Source: Sphingosinicella sp. LHD-64 (GTDB lineage Bacteria; Pseudomonadota; Alphaproteobacteria; Sphingomonadales; Sphingomonadaceae). Taken from it: a DNA stretch of 64,000 nucleotides. The position numbers were made by a program, and so were the translations under genes. Below the pieces are notes generated by a model that was not told the origin of the DNA, did not search any database, and saw only the letters and a list, made by a program, of their open reading frames with translations. The stretch is taken from positions 868,001 to 932,000 of the forward strand of contig NZ_JAVIFV010000001.1 in NCBI RefSeq assembly GCF_031157375.1, read 5' to 3'. Below, piece after piece: positions 54,395 through 63,285 of this stretch (position 1 is the first letter of the stretch; the number at the start of each line of letters is the position of its first letter).

Positions 54395-56146
54395 CTAGGG
54401 CGACTGTCGCGTGATGCGATCGGCGGGCGGCGGCGCAAGCGGGCTCGCGGCGGCGATGTAGCGCTCCAGCGCCTCCAGGTCCGACGGGCCCACGCGCGGA
54501 TCGGTGCCCTCGCGGAAGACCGTGAAATTGTCGCCCCCGCTGGCCAGGAAACTGTTCATCGTGACACGGTAGCTCGCCTCGTCCCGAAGCGGCACGCCGT
54601 CGAGGCGAAGATCGATGATGCGTTCGCCGGCCGGACGGGTGAGATCGTAGCGGTAGGTCAGTCCACGCGACGGCGCGAGCATGCCGGGGCGTGCCACGGT
54701 GTTGCTGCCGCTGTCGAACTGCTGCTCGAGCAGGGCGCGTATCTGGCGGCCGGTCATCGACTTGGTGACGAGGTCGTTGGCGAAAGGCTGGGCGGCGAAG
54801 AGCTGCCCATAGGTGAGGCTGCCGTCGGCCGCCGGGACGAGGTCGGCGCGCACGCCGGTCACGTTCATGAAGGCGATCTGCGCCCCGCCCGCGTCCGGCG
54901 CGCGGGTCGCGGCGAGCTGGGCGTCGGCGACGAGATTGCCGAGCACCGATTCGCCGGTCAGCGAGGCCTCGCGCGGCGCGGGTCCTTGCAGTCGGCCGAC
55001 GACACGCGATGTCACCCGTTGCACGGCCGCGACATAGCGGCCGACCAGCGACGCCACCCGCGGTTCGGGCGCATAGCGCGGGAAATCGTCCCGCAGCGCG
55101 AAGTCGTTATGGGCGACGCTCTGCACGATGAGATTGTCTGCGCGCCGCTCCAGCACGCGGCTGGCGGCGGGATCGATCGAAAGGTCGATGTCGGTCAGCA
55201 AGGTGCCGCTGCGCCCCGCACTGGTGACGAGGAACGGCCGGCCCGGATCGATGCGGGCATAATCGCAGACATAGGCGTTGTGCGTGTGGCCGGAGACGAC
55301 GAGGTCGACCTCGGGATCCAGTCTGGCGAGGATCGGCAGGAGCGGGCCGTCGATGCCGCCGCAGCTGTGATCGTTGTAGCCGACATCCGTCGACAGCCCC
55401 TGATGGATGACGACGACGATCGCGTCGGCGCGCTCGGCCCGCAAGCGCGGGATCAGGGCGTTGATCGTGTCGGCCTCGTCGCCGAAGGTGAGCCCGGCGA
55501 CGCCCGCGGGCGTCACGAGCGCCGCGGTCCCTTCCAGCGTCAGGCCGATGAAGCCGACCTTCACCTCGCCCGCACCCTCGCCGAAAGTGCGGATCACATA
55601 GGCCGGGAACAGCGTCTCGCCATTCTCGCGGCGGACATTGGCGGCAAGGAAGCGGAAGCGCGCGCCGGGGAAGTCCCGATCGACCTGGCAGGGCTGACGC
55701 GACGTGTGACGCTCGCAACCGCCATTCTGCATGCGCAGCAATTCCGCCGATCCGCGGTCGAATTCGTGGTTGCCGACCGCGTTGATGTCGAGGCCGATGA
55801 GGTTCATCGCGAGGATCGTCGGCTCGTCGAGGAAGGCGGCGGAGACGAGCGGCGAGGCGCTGATCAGGTCGCCGGCAGAGACCACGACATTGTTCGGATT
55901 GGCCGCGCGGCGCTCGGCGATCGCCGAGGCGAGATAGGCCGCCCCGCCTGCCGGCACGCGGACCTCGGCGCCATCCGCCGCGGTCGCCGGTACGGCCTGG
56001 CGCGGCGGCTCCAGCGCGCCGTGGAAGTCGTTGAAGGCGATGATCTTGACGCGAACGGGCGCTGCACCCGCGCGGTCCTCGATCGCACGCGGCCCGGCGC
56101 ATCCCGCCAGCGCCAGAAGAAGCGCGATCGCCAGCCTTGCCCGCAT
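54395..56146 (-). CDS. 5'-nucleotidase/2',3'-cyclic phosphodiesterase-type lipoprotein
   Basis: Calcineurin-like metallophosphatase that would dephosphorylate extracellular nucleotides. The 583-residue product starts at the ATG at 56146 with a lipoprotein signal (lipobox LAGC, C16). The N-terminal metallophosphatase domain has D40-x-H42 in FNDFHGALE, AVGNHEFDRGSAELL and SGHTHNAYVC, the dinuclear metal ligands. The C-terminal 5'-nucleotidase domain (about 380-560) contains ESVLGNLVADAQLAATRAPD and a substrate-binding SFLASGGDNFTVFREGTD. It converges with the neighbouring phosphodiesterase-like pseudogene and diverges from the MaoC-like gene, so the two phosphohydrolase genes may form a nucleotide-salvage pair. 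Confidence 0.94.
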   Translation of the reverse strand: MRARLAIALLLALAGCAGPRAIEDRAGAAPVRVKIIAFNDFHGALEPPRQAVPATAADGAEVRVPAGGAAYLASAIAERRAANPNNVVVSAGDLISASPLVSAAFLDEPTILAMNLIGLDINAVGNHEFDRGSAELLRMQNGGCERHTSRQPCQVDRDFPGARFRFLAANVRRENGETLFPAYVIRTFGEGAGEVKVGFIGLTLEGTAALVTPAGVAGLTFGDEADTINALIPRLRAERADAIVVVIHQGLSTDVGYNDHSCGGIDGPLLPILARLDPEVDLVVSGHTHNAYVCDYARIDPGRPFLVTSAGRSGTLLTDIDLSIDPAASRVLERRADNLIVQSVAHNDFALRDDFPRYAPEPRVASLVGRYVAAVQRVTSRVVGRLQGPAPREASLTGESVLGNLVADAQLAATRAPDAGGAQIAFMNVTGVRADLVPAADGSLTYGQLFAAQPFANDLVTKSMTGRQIRALLEQQFDSGSNTVARPGMLAPSRGLTYRYDLTRPAGERIIDLRLDGVPLRDEASYRVTMNSFLASGGDNFTVFREGTDPRVGPSDLEALERYIAAASPLAPPPADRITRQSP

Positions 56147-56295
56147 TGCCCGTCCCCCCCGTCCCGACTCCGGCGCAGCTTTGGCACGGCCGGCGCCCTC
56201 TTGTCACCAGCAGCCCATGCCTTTCCAACATGCCAGTTTCGTTGCAATAGGAAACGGGCTCGGCGCGGCGCCGGCATCGAGGAGGAGCATCGCGC

Positions 56296-56745
56296 GTGAT
56301 CTATTTCGAGGATCTCGAGGTCGGCAGGGATGCCTATTTCGGCAGCTACGAGGTGACGCGCGAGGAGGTGCTCGAATTCGCGGGCAAATATGATCCGCAG
56401 GCCTTCCACCTCTCCGACGAGGCCGCCGCCAAGACCCATTTCGGCCGGCTCGCCGCCAGCGGCTGGCATACCTGCGCGATGACCATGGCGGTCATCGTCC
56501 AGCATCTCTCGAAGGGCGAAGGCCAGGCCGGCCTCGGCTCGCCCGGCGTCGACGAGCTCCGGTGGCTGAAACCGGTCTTCCCGGGCGACATGCTGCATGT
56601 GCATGGCAAGGTCGTCGAGAAGACGCCGTCACGCAGCAAGCCCGACATCGGCGCCTATCGCAGCGAGATGACCGTCACCAACCAGAACGACGAGTCGGTC
56701 ATGCGCTTCACCTCGATCGTGCTGATCCGGCGGCGCCCAGCCTAG
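56296..56745 (+). CDS. MaoC family (R)-specific hydratase-like protein
   Basis: Hot-dog fold enoyl-CoA hydratase-like protein, 149 residues with a GTG start that has GAGGAG about 10 bp upstream. The active motif is seen in EFAGKYDPQAFHLSDEAAAK, with the Asp/His (D and H of the YDPQ-FH segment) typical of MaoC. Further conserved parts are FGRLAASGWHTCAMTMAV and ELRWLKPVFPGDMLHVHGKV. Members hydrate acyl-CoA double bonds in fatty acid or polyester metabolism; the exact substrate is not known. The gene converges with the downstream lipoprotein gene (10 bp between stops). Confidence 0.92.
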   Translation: MIYFEDLEVGRDAYFGSYEVTREEVLEFAGKYDPQAFHLSDEAAAKTHFGRLAASGWHTCAMTMAVIVQHLSKGEGQAGLGSPGVDELRWLKPVFPGDMLHVHGKVVEKTPSRSKPDIGAYRSEMTVTNQNDESVMRFTSIVLIRRRPA

Positions 56746-56755
56746 CATCCAGACC

Positions 56756-57313
56756 CTAGTCGCGCCGGTCACGGCGGTTCGCGCGGCGCAGGTCGCGTAC
56801 GTCACGACGGAAATCGCGGCGATATTCGCGCCGGTCGATCCGGCGGTCGGCGCGGAACTGGTCGCGCGTCACCTGCCCCTGGCGGAAGGCCTGCCGATCC
56901 GTCCGGCGTTCCTGCCGGAAGGCCCGGTCGTCGACGCGGCGGTCGCTGCGGAAATCACGCCAGTTCTCGCGCAGCTCCCGGCGTTCGGCGCGCGAATCGG
57001 CGCCGCGGAAGGTGCCGCGGCGCGCCTCCCAATAGCGACGCTGCCGGTCGTTCCAGCGATGCGGACGCCGGTAGCGATCGTACACGTAATAGCCGGTGCC
57101 CGGATAATAATAGTCGCCGTACCAGCCCCAATAGGGATTTGAGGCATAATGGCCCCAGCCGCCATAATAGGGATCGTAATAGCCGCCGGTGCCGAAGCCG
57201 ACCGATACGCCGCCATAGCCGTAGCCATGATCGTCATGCACGCAGGCGGCGAGCGACAGGCCGGCGCCGATCGCTAGGGCGACGGTGCGCCAGCGGATGA
57301 AGGAGATACGCAT
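56756..57313 (-). CDS. Gly/Tyr-rich and Arg/Asp-rich lipoprotein of unknown function
   Basis: Small exported protein, 185 residues from the ATG at 57313 (GGGAG about 9 bp upstream). A lipoprotein signal ends LSLAAC (C24). Residues 25-80 are rich in Gly and Tyr with repeated YGG, YYDPYYGG and YYYPGTGYYV patterns. Residues 85-185 are almost only Arg, Asp, Glu, Gln, Phe and Tyr with a loose repeat such as DRRVDDRAFRQERRTDRQAF. This makes the C-terminus strongly basic and probably helical or disordered. The function is unknown; similar proteins occur in sphingomonads. A TTAACCATATT motif lies upstream on the minus strand (57337-57347). Confidence 0.75.
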   Translation of the reverse strand: MRISFIRWRTVALAIGAGLSLAACVHDDHGYGYGGVSVGFGTGGYYDPYYGGWGHYASNPYWGWYGDYYYPGTGYYVYDRYRRPHRWNDRQRRYWEARRGTFRGADSRAERRELRENWRDFRSDRRVDDRAFRQERRTDRQAFRQGQVTRDQFRADRRIDRREYRRDFRRDVRDLRRANRRDRRD

Positions 57314-57388
57314 AACCGATACTCCCGAGACCAAGAATATGGTTAACGAACAGGAGGTTGCGGCGGTTCCAGCGACGTAACGGCGGGC

Positions 57389-57928
57389 TCAGTGGCCTTC
57401 GAAGGCGACCAGCGCGTGGACCGGGAAGCCCTCTTCGGAGAGTCGCGAGGAACCGCCGAGATCGGGCAGATCGATGATGAAGCTCGCGCCTGCCACATGG
57501 GCCCCGGCACGGCGGATCAGGCGGGCGGCGGCGCGGGCGCTCCCGCCGGTCGCGATGAGATCGTCGGCGAGCCAGACGCGCGCGCCGGGCGCGGCCGCAT
57601 CGACATGCATGGCGAGCCGGTCCGAGCCATATTCGAGCGCATAATCCTCGGCGATTGTCTCGCCCGGCAGCTTGCCGTCCTTGCGGATGAGCAGCAGGCC
57701 GCAGCCGAGCCGCTGGGCGAGCGCGGAGGCGACGATGAAGCCGCGCGCCTCGATGCCGGCGACGAGGTCCGGCTTCTCCCCGATCCGCAGCGCCAGCCGC
57801 CCGATCGCCGCCGCGAAGCCGGCGCCGTCGAGCAGCAGCGTGGTGATGTCGCGGAACTGGATGCCGGGCTTGGGGAAGTCCGGAATGGTGCGGATCAGCG
57901 CCTTCAGATCGTCATTGTCCGCGATCAT
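57389..57928 (-). CDS. apt: Adenine phosphoribosyltransferase
   Basis: Salvages adenine to AMP with PRPP. From the ATG at 57928 the product has 179 residues, the usual size. The PRPP-binding motif is VWLADDLIATGGSARAA near residues 118-135, a clear variant of the (V/I)DD(L/V)xATGGT motif. The N-terminal FPKPGIQFRDITTLLLDGAG and the KDGKLPGETIAEDYALEYG flexible loop are typical. It follows the cytochrome c1 gene by 26 bp on the same strand and may be co-transcribed with the bc1 genes, a neighbourhood that I recall as common in sphingomonads. The frame is open upstream into cytochrome c1, but that is a shadow. Confidence 0.95.
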   Translation of the reverse strand: MIADNDDLKALIRTIPDFPKPGIQFRDITTLLLDGAGFAAAIGRLALRIGEKPDLVAGIEARGFIVASALAQRLGCGLLLIRKDGKLPGETIAEDYALEYGSDRLAMHVDAAAPGARVWLADDLIATGGSARAAARLIRRAGAHVAGASFIIDLPDLGGSSRLSEEGFPVHALVAFEGH

Positions 57929-57954
57929 CCGGCGCCGATCCCTGTTTCGGCCGG

Positions 57955-58815
57955 CTATTCGGCGGCCTGAACGGCCTCGTCCTCGCGCTTCGGGCCGTAC
58001 CAGACGTTCTTGTAGGCCATCCGCCCGAGGATCGTGGCGATCAGCAGGAAGAGCACGACGACGATGCCCATATTCTTCCGCTGATCCGCCTTCGGCTCCG
58101 CGGCCCAGGCGAGGAAGGCGGACACGTCCTCCGCCATCTGCTCGCGGGTCGCCTGGGTGCCGTCGGCATAGGTGACCTGGCCGTCGGCCGTGATCGGCGG
58201 CGGCATCGCGATGTTGAGGTTCGCGAAATAGGGATTGTAGTGCAGCCCGGTGCCCGGACGGTTCTCCGCCGGCAGGTTGCCCGGCGGGTCCTGATAGCCG
58301 GTCAGCAGCGAGGCCATATAGGGCGCCCCGCCCTCGCGCGCCTTGACGATCAGCGAGAGATCGGGCGGCAGCGCGTTGTTGTTCGCGGCGCGCGCGGCGG
58401 TCTCGTTGGCGTAGGGGTTCGGGAAGCGGTCGGCCGGAATCGCGTTGCGGGCCGCCGGCTCGCCGGTGTCCGGATTGATCGACGGCACCTGGATCTGCCA
58501 CTGGTCGGCGATCGCGCGGACCTCCGCCTCGCTGTAGCCGAGGTCATGCAGGTCACGGAACGCGACATAGTGCAGGCCGTGGCAGGCCGCGCAGACCTCC
58601 TTGTAGACCTGGAAGCCGCGCTGGAGCTGCTGCGCGTTGTAGCGGCCGAACGGGCCGTCGAACGAGAAGGAGATGTCGCGCGGATGCTCGTGGAAGCGGT
58701 GCTCCACCGTCTCCGCCGGCGGCTCGCTGATATAGGCGATGGCGCCCCAGAGCAGCGACCAGGCGGCGACGCCGACGAAGCCGAGGCCGACCAGAAAGCC
58801 GAGAATGCGAACCAT
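57955..58815 (-). CDS. petC: Cytochrome c1 of the bc1 complex
   Basis: Membrane-anchored c-type cytochrome of ubiquinol:cytochrome c reductase, 286 residues. The covalent heme site is CAACH (C75, C78, H79). The axial methionine is in FANLNIAMPPPI, near residue 205. The protein has an N-terminal uncleaved or cleaved signal helix (VRILGFLVGLGFVGVAAWSL) and a C-terminal anchor helix (MGIVVVLFLLIATILGRMAY). The acidic loop DRFPNPYANETAARAANNNA is the usual 'PYAN' feature of c1. It is the third gene of the petABC set, 16 bp after cytochrome b. Confidence 0.97.
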   Translation of the reverse strand: MVRILGFLVGLGFVGVAAWSLLWGAIAYISEPPAETVEHRFHEHPRDISFSFDGPFGRYNAQQLQRGFQVYKEVCAACHGLHYVAFRDLHDLGYSEAEVRAIADQWQIQVPSINPDTGEPAARNAIPADRFPNPYANETAARAANNNALPPDLSLIVKAREGGAPYMASLLTGYQDPPGNLPAENRPGTGLHYNPYFANLNIAMPPPITADGQVTYADGTQATREQMAEDVSAFLAWAAEPKADQRKNMGIVVVLFLLIATILGRMAYKNVWYGPKREDEAVQAAE

Positions 58816-58831
58816 GTTAGTCTCGTCCCCC

Positions 58832-60130
58832 TTATTCGGCCGCGGCCGGCTGCAGTGCGCCCGTCGGAGCGGCGTCCGTCGTTTTCCCGTGCAGCACGCT
58901 TTCCGAGATTGAAGTGGGCAAAGGCAGCGTCCGCTCGACCATCGAGAGGATCGGCAGGATGATCAGGAAGAAGGCGAAATAGTACATCGTCGCCACCTGG
59001 CTCATCATCACATAGGGCTCCTCCGCCGGCATGCCGCCGCAGTAGAACAGCACGGCGAGCATGAGCAGCCAGACCCAGAAGAAGATGCGGAAGGTCGGCC
59101 GGTAGCTGCCCGAGCGCACTGGCGACTTGTCGAGCCAGGGCAGGAAGAAGAGCAGCAGGATCGAGCCGAACATCGCCAACACGCCCCACAGCTTCGCCGG
59201 CAGGATGAAATCGAAGGTGAAGGCGCGAAGGATCGCGTAGAACGGCCAGAAATACCATTCGGGCACGATGTGTGCCGGCGTCGCCAGCGGATTGGCCGGA
59301 ATATAGTTGTCCGCATGGCCGAGCGCGTTCGGCATGAAGAAGACGAAGAGCGCCAGAACCGTCAGCGCCGCCCCGGCGAACCAGCCGTCCTTGGCGGTGT
59401 AGTAAGGGTGGAACGGCACCGTGTCCTGCGGGCTCTTCACGTCCACGCCGGTCGGGTTGCCCGAGCCCGGAATGTGCAGCGCCCAGATGTGCAGGATCAC
59501 GACGCCCGCGATCACGAAGGGCAGCAGATAGTGGAGCGAGAAGAAGCGGGTCAGCGTCGCCTGGTCCGGGGCGAAGCCGCCCACCAGCCAGGTCTGGATC
59601 GGCTCGCCGACCAGGGGAATCGCGCCGAACAGACCGGTGATCACCTGCGCGCCCCAGAAGCTCATCTGCCCCCAGGGGAGCACGTAGCCCATGAAGGCGG
59701 TGGCCATCATCAGGAGGAAGATGACGAGGCCGAGCATCCAGACCATCTCGCGCGGCGCCTTGTAGGAGCCGTAATAGATGCCGCGGAAGATGTGGATGTA
59801 GACGACGACGAAGAAGAAGCTCGCGCCGTTGGCGTGCAGGTACCTGAGGAACCAGCCCGAATTGACGTTGCGCATGATGTGCTCGGTCGACGCGAAGGCG
59901 GTGTCGGCATTGGCGTTGTAGTGCATCGCCAGCACGATGCCGGTCACGATCTGGATCACCAGCGCGAGGCCGGCGAGGACGCCGAAATTCCAGAAGCTGT
60001 TGAGGTTGCGCGGCACCGGATAGCCGGGGCCGACCGCGTTGTAGGCGAGGCGCGGCAGCGGCAGCCGTTCGTCCATCCAGCGCATCAGCGGATGCTTGGG
60101 TTCGTAATGCTTGGCCCAGGGAAAGCTCAT
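58832..60130 (-). CDS. petB: Cytochrome b of the bc1 complex
   Basis: Inner-membrane diheme subunit of the bc1 complex, 432 residues. The quinol-oxidation (Qo) motif is [13 protein letters not shown] near residue 282. The four heme-ligating histidines sit in the helices around [13 protein letters not shown] and [20 protein letters not shown] (helix B) and [20 protein letters not shown] (helix D). Eight helices are visible. The C-terminal about 35 residues ([20 protein letters not shown] onward) are a non-conserved tail. It lies 12 bp after the Rieske gene and 16 bp before cytochrome c1. Confidence 0.97.
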   Translation of the reverse strand: MSFPWAKHYEPKHPLMRWMDERLPLPRLAYNAVGPGYPVPRNLNSFWNFGVLAGLALVIQIVTGIVLAMHYNANADTAFASTEHIMRNVNSGWFLRYLHANGASFFFVVVYIHIFRGIYYGSYKAPREMVWMLGLVIFLLMMATAFMGYVLPWGQMSFWGAQVITGLFGAIPLVGEPIQTWLVGGFAPDQATLTRFFSLHYLLPFVIAGVVILHIWALHIPGSGNPTGVDVKSPQDTVPFHPYYTAKDGWFAGAALTVLALFVFFMPNALGHADNYIPANPLATPAHIVPEWYFWPFYAILRAFTFDFILPAKLWGVLAMFGSILLLFFLPWLDKSPVRSGSYRPTFRIFFWVWLLMLAVLFYCGGMPAEEPYVMMSQVATMYYFAFFLIILPILSMVERTLPLPTSISESVLHGKTTDAAPTGALQPAAAE

Positions 60131-60142
60131 ATCGAATAGACC

Positions 60143-60712
60143 TCAGCCGACGCGGACAGCAGTGTCGGTAGTGAATTCATATTCCGGCACTGCGAGATTG
60201 GTGGGCGCCGGGCCTTTGCGGATGCGCGCGGCGGTGTCGTAGTGGGAGCCGTGGCAGGGGCAGAAATAGCCTCCGAACTCGCCGCGATTCTCGCCGGGGC
60301 CGGCGCCCAGCGGCACGCAGCCGAGATGGGTGCACACGCCCATCGTGATCAGCCAGTTGCTGTGGCCTTCCTTGGTCCGCTCGGCGAGCGTCTGCGGATC
60401 GCGCAGCTCGCTGATCGGCACCGCGTTCGCAGCCTGCATTTCCTGCGGCGTCAGGTTGCGCACGAACAAGGGCTGCTTGCGGAAGATCGTCTTGATCGCC
60501 TGACCCGGCTGGATCTGCGACAGATCGACGTCGATCTGGGCCAGCGCCAGCACGTCCGCCGACGGATTCATCTGATTGATCAGCGGGTAGAGCAGAGCCG
60601 CCCCGCCGACGCCCGCGAAGCTCACCGCAGCGACATTGATGAAGTCGCGACGCCGAACGCCCTCGGCCTCAGCCGCCGGGGCCAGCCCCTCACTATGTTC
60701 AACCGCAGCCAT
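60143..60712 (-). CDS. petA: Rieske iron-sulfur subunit of the bc1 complex
   Basis: 2Fe-2S subunit of ubiquinol:cytochrome c reductase, 189 residues. Cluster ligands are C127, H129 (CTHLGC) and C151, H154 (CPCHGS), with disulfide cysteines C132 and C153. The N-terminus has a Tat-type twin arginine (EGVRRRDFINVAAVSFAGVG) and serves as membrane anchor. The hinge is near residue 55. It is the first gene of petABC on the minus strand. The upstream region (60713-60941) separates it from the divergent trmL gene and presumably holds the promoter of the operon. Confidence 0.97.
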   Translation of the reverse strand: MAAVEHSEGLAPAAEAEGVRRRDFINVAAVSFAGVGGAALLYPLINQMNPSADVLALAQIDVDLSQIQPGQAIKTIFRKQPLFVRNLTPQEMQAANAVPISELRDPQTLAERTKEGHSNWLITMGVCTHLGCVPLGAGPGENRGEFGGYFCPCHGSHYDTAARIRKGPAPTNLAVPEYEFTTDTAVRVG

Positions 60713-60941
60713 AACGTCCTTCGCGTGCCAGAACCCGAATACTCAGAACCCGAATACACGGAAACCGCCCCCAATCGGCCATATGGCCTAGCGGCTCGCC
60801 GGCCTGATAGACGCGTGGGAAGCGGTTTGCCAACCTCCATTTTACGCAGCCGTGACAGGGGAAATCGTCCTCATGTATAGGTCGGCCTGTCTCGAGCATG
60901 GCGTGCCTACCCTTTTTGCCGGAGGCGGATACGGAAAGGCG

Positions 60942-61400
60942 ATGCGCCTCGCCCTTTACCAGCCCGATCAGGCCGGCAACGTCGGCACGATCCTCAGGCT
61001 CGCCGCCTGCCTCGGCGTGCCGGTCGACGTGATCGAGCCCTGCGGATTCCCGTGGGGCGACAGGGCGCTGAAGCGGGCCGGCATGGACTATGCGGAGATC
61101 GCCAACGTGACGCGCCATGCGGATTGGGCGCGTTGGGCGCGGTTCGCGTCGGGTGCCCGGCGGCGAATCGTCCTGCTCACCACGTCCGGCGCGATCCGAC
61201 TCGACCAGGCGAGATTCGAGGCGGACGATATTCTGCTGATCGGCTCGGAAAGCGCCGGCGTACCGGCAGACGTCCATGCCTGCGCGGATCAGCGCGTCCG
61301 AATCCCGCAGATTCCCGGCACGCGATCCTTGAACATCGCGGTTGCCGCGGGCATCGCGCTGGCGGAAGCGCTCAGGCAGACGGGAAGGTGGCCGGAATGA
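60942..61400 (+). CDS. trmL: tRNA (cytidine(34)-2'-O)-methyltransferase TrmL
   Basis: SPOUT-class methyltransferase that modifies the wobble position of tRNA-Leu using SAM. From the ATG at 60942 (GGAAAGG nearby) the product has 152 residues, the usual size for TrmL. Conserved parts are YQPDQAGNVGTILRLAACLG at the N-terminus (with the Asn of motif 1) and the C-terminal knot region LLIGSESAGVP plus RIPQIPGTRSLNIAVAAGIA. An in-frame start 30 codons earlier exists but adds no conserved sequence. Its stop overlaps the hemF start (ATGA). Confidence 0.94.
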   Translation: MRLALYQPDQAGNVGTILRLAACLGVPVDVIEPCGFPWGDRALKRAGMDYAEIANVTRHADWARWARFASGARRRIVLLTTSGAIRLDQARFEADDILLIGSESAGVPADVHACADQRVRIPQIPGTRSLNIAVAAGIALAEALRQTGRWPE

Positions 61401-62260
61401 TCGAGCTCGATGATCAGCAGCAGGCCGCGCGCCACTGGTTCGAAGCGCTGCGGGATCGCATCTGCGCCGAATTCGAGGCGATCGAATCGGAAGCCGATAG
61501 CGGCGCCCGCTTCGAATACAGTCCCTGGAACCGCGAGGCCCCGGACGACGCGCCAGGTGGCGGCGGCGTGCGGGGGCTGATGAAGGGGAAGGTGTTCGAG
61601 AAGGTCGGGGTCAACGTCTCGACCGTCGGTGGCCGCTTTTCGGAGGAGTTCGCCAAGACCATCCACGGGGCTGGCGAGGATCCGCGATTCTTTGCCACCG
61701 GCATCAGCCTGGTCGCCCACATGGCCAATCCGCACGCGCCCGCAGTGCACATGAACACACGGTTCCTCGCCACAACCAAGCGCTGGTTCGGTGGCGGCGC
61801 CGATCTCAACCCGCCGATTCCCTATGAGGAGGACACGGCGGATTTCCACGCGCGCCTGCGCGCTGCCTGCGCCGCTCACGACCAGACCTGTTACGGCCGC
61901 TTCTCGAAATGGGCGGAGGACTATTTCTACATCCCCCATCGCGGCGTCCATCGCGGCGTCGGCGGCATCTTCTACGACCATCTCGACTGCCATGCGCCGG
62001 GCGAGGGGCCGACCTTCGAGCAGAATTTCGCGTTCACCCGCGATGTCGGGGAGGCGTTCCTCGATATCTTCCCGAAACTGGTGCGGCGGCGGATGGCGAC
62101 GCCGTTTACCGAGGCGGATCGGCAGCGGCAGCTCGAATGGCGCGGCCGCTATGCCGAGTTCAACCTGATCTACGATCGCGGCACCCTGTTCGGGCTCAAG
62201 ACCGGCGGCAATGTCGACGCGATCCTGATGAGCCTTCCGCCACTGGCGACCTGGTCATGA
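61397..62260 (+). CDS. hemF: Oxygen-dependent coproporphyrinogen III oxidase
   Basis: Aerobic enzyme of heme synthesis converting coproporphyrinogen III to protoporphyrinogen IX. The 287 residues are of family length. Strongly conserved blocks are GVNVSTVGGRFSEEFAKTI, NPHAPAVHMNTRF, WFGGGADLNPPIPYEEDTAD with the catalytic region, HRGVHRGVGGIFYDHLDC and FNLIYDRGTLFGLKTGGNVD. The start overlaps the trmL stop by 4 bp. It may be oxygen-linked in expression, but the upstream sequence gives no clear operator. Confidence 0.97.
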   Translation: MIELDDQQQAARHWFEALRDRICAEFEAIESEADSGARFEYSPWNREAPDDAPGGGGVRGLMKGKVFEKVGVNVSTVGGRFSEEFAKTIHGAGEDPRFFATGISLVAHMANPHAPAVHMNTRFLATTKRWFGGGADLNPPIPYEEDTADFHARLRAACAAHDQTCYGRFSKWAEDYFYIPHRGVHRGVGGIFYDHLDCHAPGEGPTFEQNFAFTRDVGEAFLDIFPKLVRRRMATPFTEADRQRQLEWRGRYAEFNLIYDRGTLFGLKTGGNVDAILMSLPPLATWS

Positions 62261-62302
62261 ACGCCGGCGCGCGGGCAAAATCGCCCGCGCGCCGGACGCC
62301 CG

Positions 62303-63133
62303 TCACTGGAATACCGCGCTCCGATCCGTGGTGGTCACCTCACCATAGATGCCCGGCGGCATCGACCACCAGAACAGGAGTAGCGGGACATAGAGGAGGA
62401 GGACCAGAAGCTGCGCGTTGGCCGTCGCCAGAATGGCGCCCGCGACGAGGAGCGCCAGCGTCGCGGCGATGGCGGTCAGCACGAAGAAGCCGACGATCGT
62501 CCATTGCGACGGTCCGGTGAGGCTCCATGACCGCATCAGGCCGGTGATCGGGTTGATCGTCCGCTCCGCCGCCATGACCGGGCCGATCAGGCTGAGCCGG
62601 GCGGCGATCCACAGCATACCAACCAGGAAGGCGACGTAGAAGAGGACGATCAGGAGAACCGCCCCGGCGCCCAGGCCCTGCGACGGAAAGCCGCCTGGTC
62701 CCATCGAGGCGAAGCTGACGCCCACGACAGCGATCAAAATCAGCCCTATGATCGCGAGCACAATATAGAGGACGATGACGAGGCCGATATAGAGGAGCGC
62801 GAGCATCGCGCCGCCCCCGATCGCCCAACCCAGATTCTGGGCGACCGAATCCTGGCCGCCCGTCATGCCGTGACGCCAGACCGACAGGCTCGTGCCGTAC
62901 AGCACGACCATCGCGATCAGGTAGAACAGGAAGAAGCGCCCCATCATCCCGAAGACCATCGCCGGATCGGGTGGCGCGCCGGTCATCGCCTGGCCGAACA
63001 ACGATCCGACCATCAGGAATCCGAGCAGCCCGAGCACCACGAATACGGCCACGACCATGCCCAGCATGATCAGCCAGTTGGCCTTCATGAAATTGAGCGT
63101 ACCGGAAAGAATTCCCCCAATTGTTGCTTTCAT
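62303..63133 (-). CDS. Multi-pass membrane protein of unknown function (YciC/GDPD membrane-domain-like)
   Basis: Inner-membrane protein of 276 residues with about six hydrophobic segments and many glycines. The N-terminus MKATIGGILSGTLNFMKANW and the motif AERTINPITGLMRSWSLTGP (between helices 4 and 5) resemble uncharacterised proteins annotated as glycerophosphoryl diester phosphodiesterase membrane domain or YciC-like. No catalytic residues are visible. It lies alone between hemF (convergent) and the GNAT gene (divergent). Confidence 0.85.
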   Translation of the reverse strand: MKATIGGILSGTLNFMKANWLIMLGMVVAVFVVLGLLGFLMVGSLFGQAMTGAPPDPAMVFGMMGRFFLFYLIAMVVLYGTSLSVWRHGMTGGQDSVAQNLGWAIGGGAMLALLYIGLVIVLYIVLAIIGLILIAVVGVSFASMGPGGFPSQGLGAGAVLLIVLFYVAFLVGMLWIAARLSLIGPVMAAERTINPITGLMRSWSLTGPSQWTIVGFFVLTAIAATLALLVAGAILATANAQLLVLLLYVPLLLFWWSMPPGIYGEVTTTDRSAVFQ

Positions 63134-63285
63134 GGCCGATCCCCCGTGCCATTGCGTGGCGCCGCCGACAGCGCGGCACGCTGGTCTAACCCCTTATCGG
63201 TCGTTCGGACAAGGCATGGCGGGCCGCGGCTCCGGCTGATATCACTTCGGGTAATGATTGCCATCCCGATCTCCGCCCGCCTGCA

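Noticed and set aside
60852-60941. An N-terminal extension of TrmL from an earlier in-frame start
   Set aside because: TrmL proteins begin with MRLALYQPD-like sequence; the extension adds unconserved residues, and the ATG at 60942 has a good ribosome binding site.
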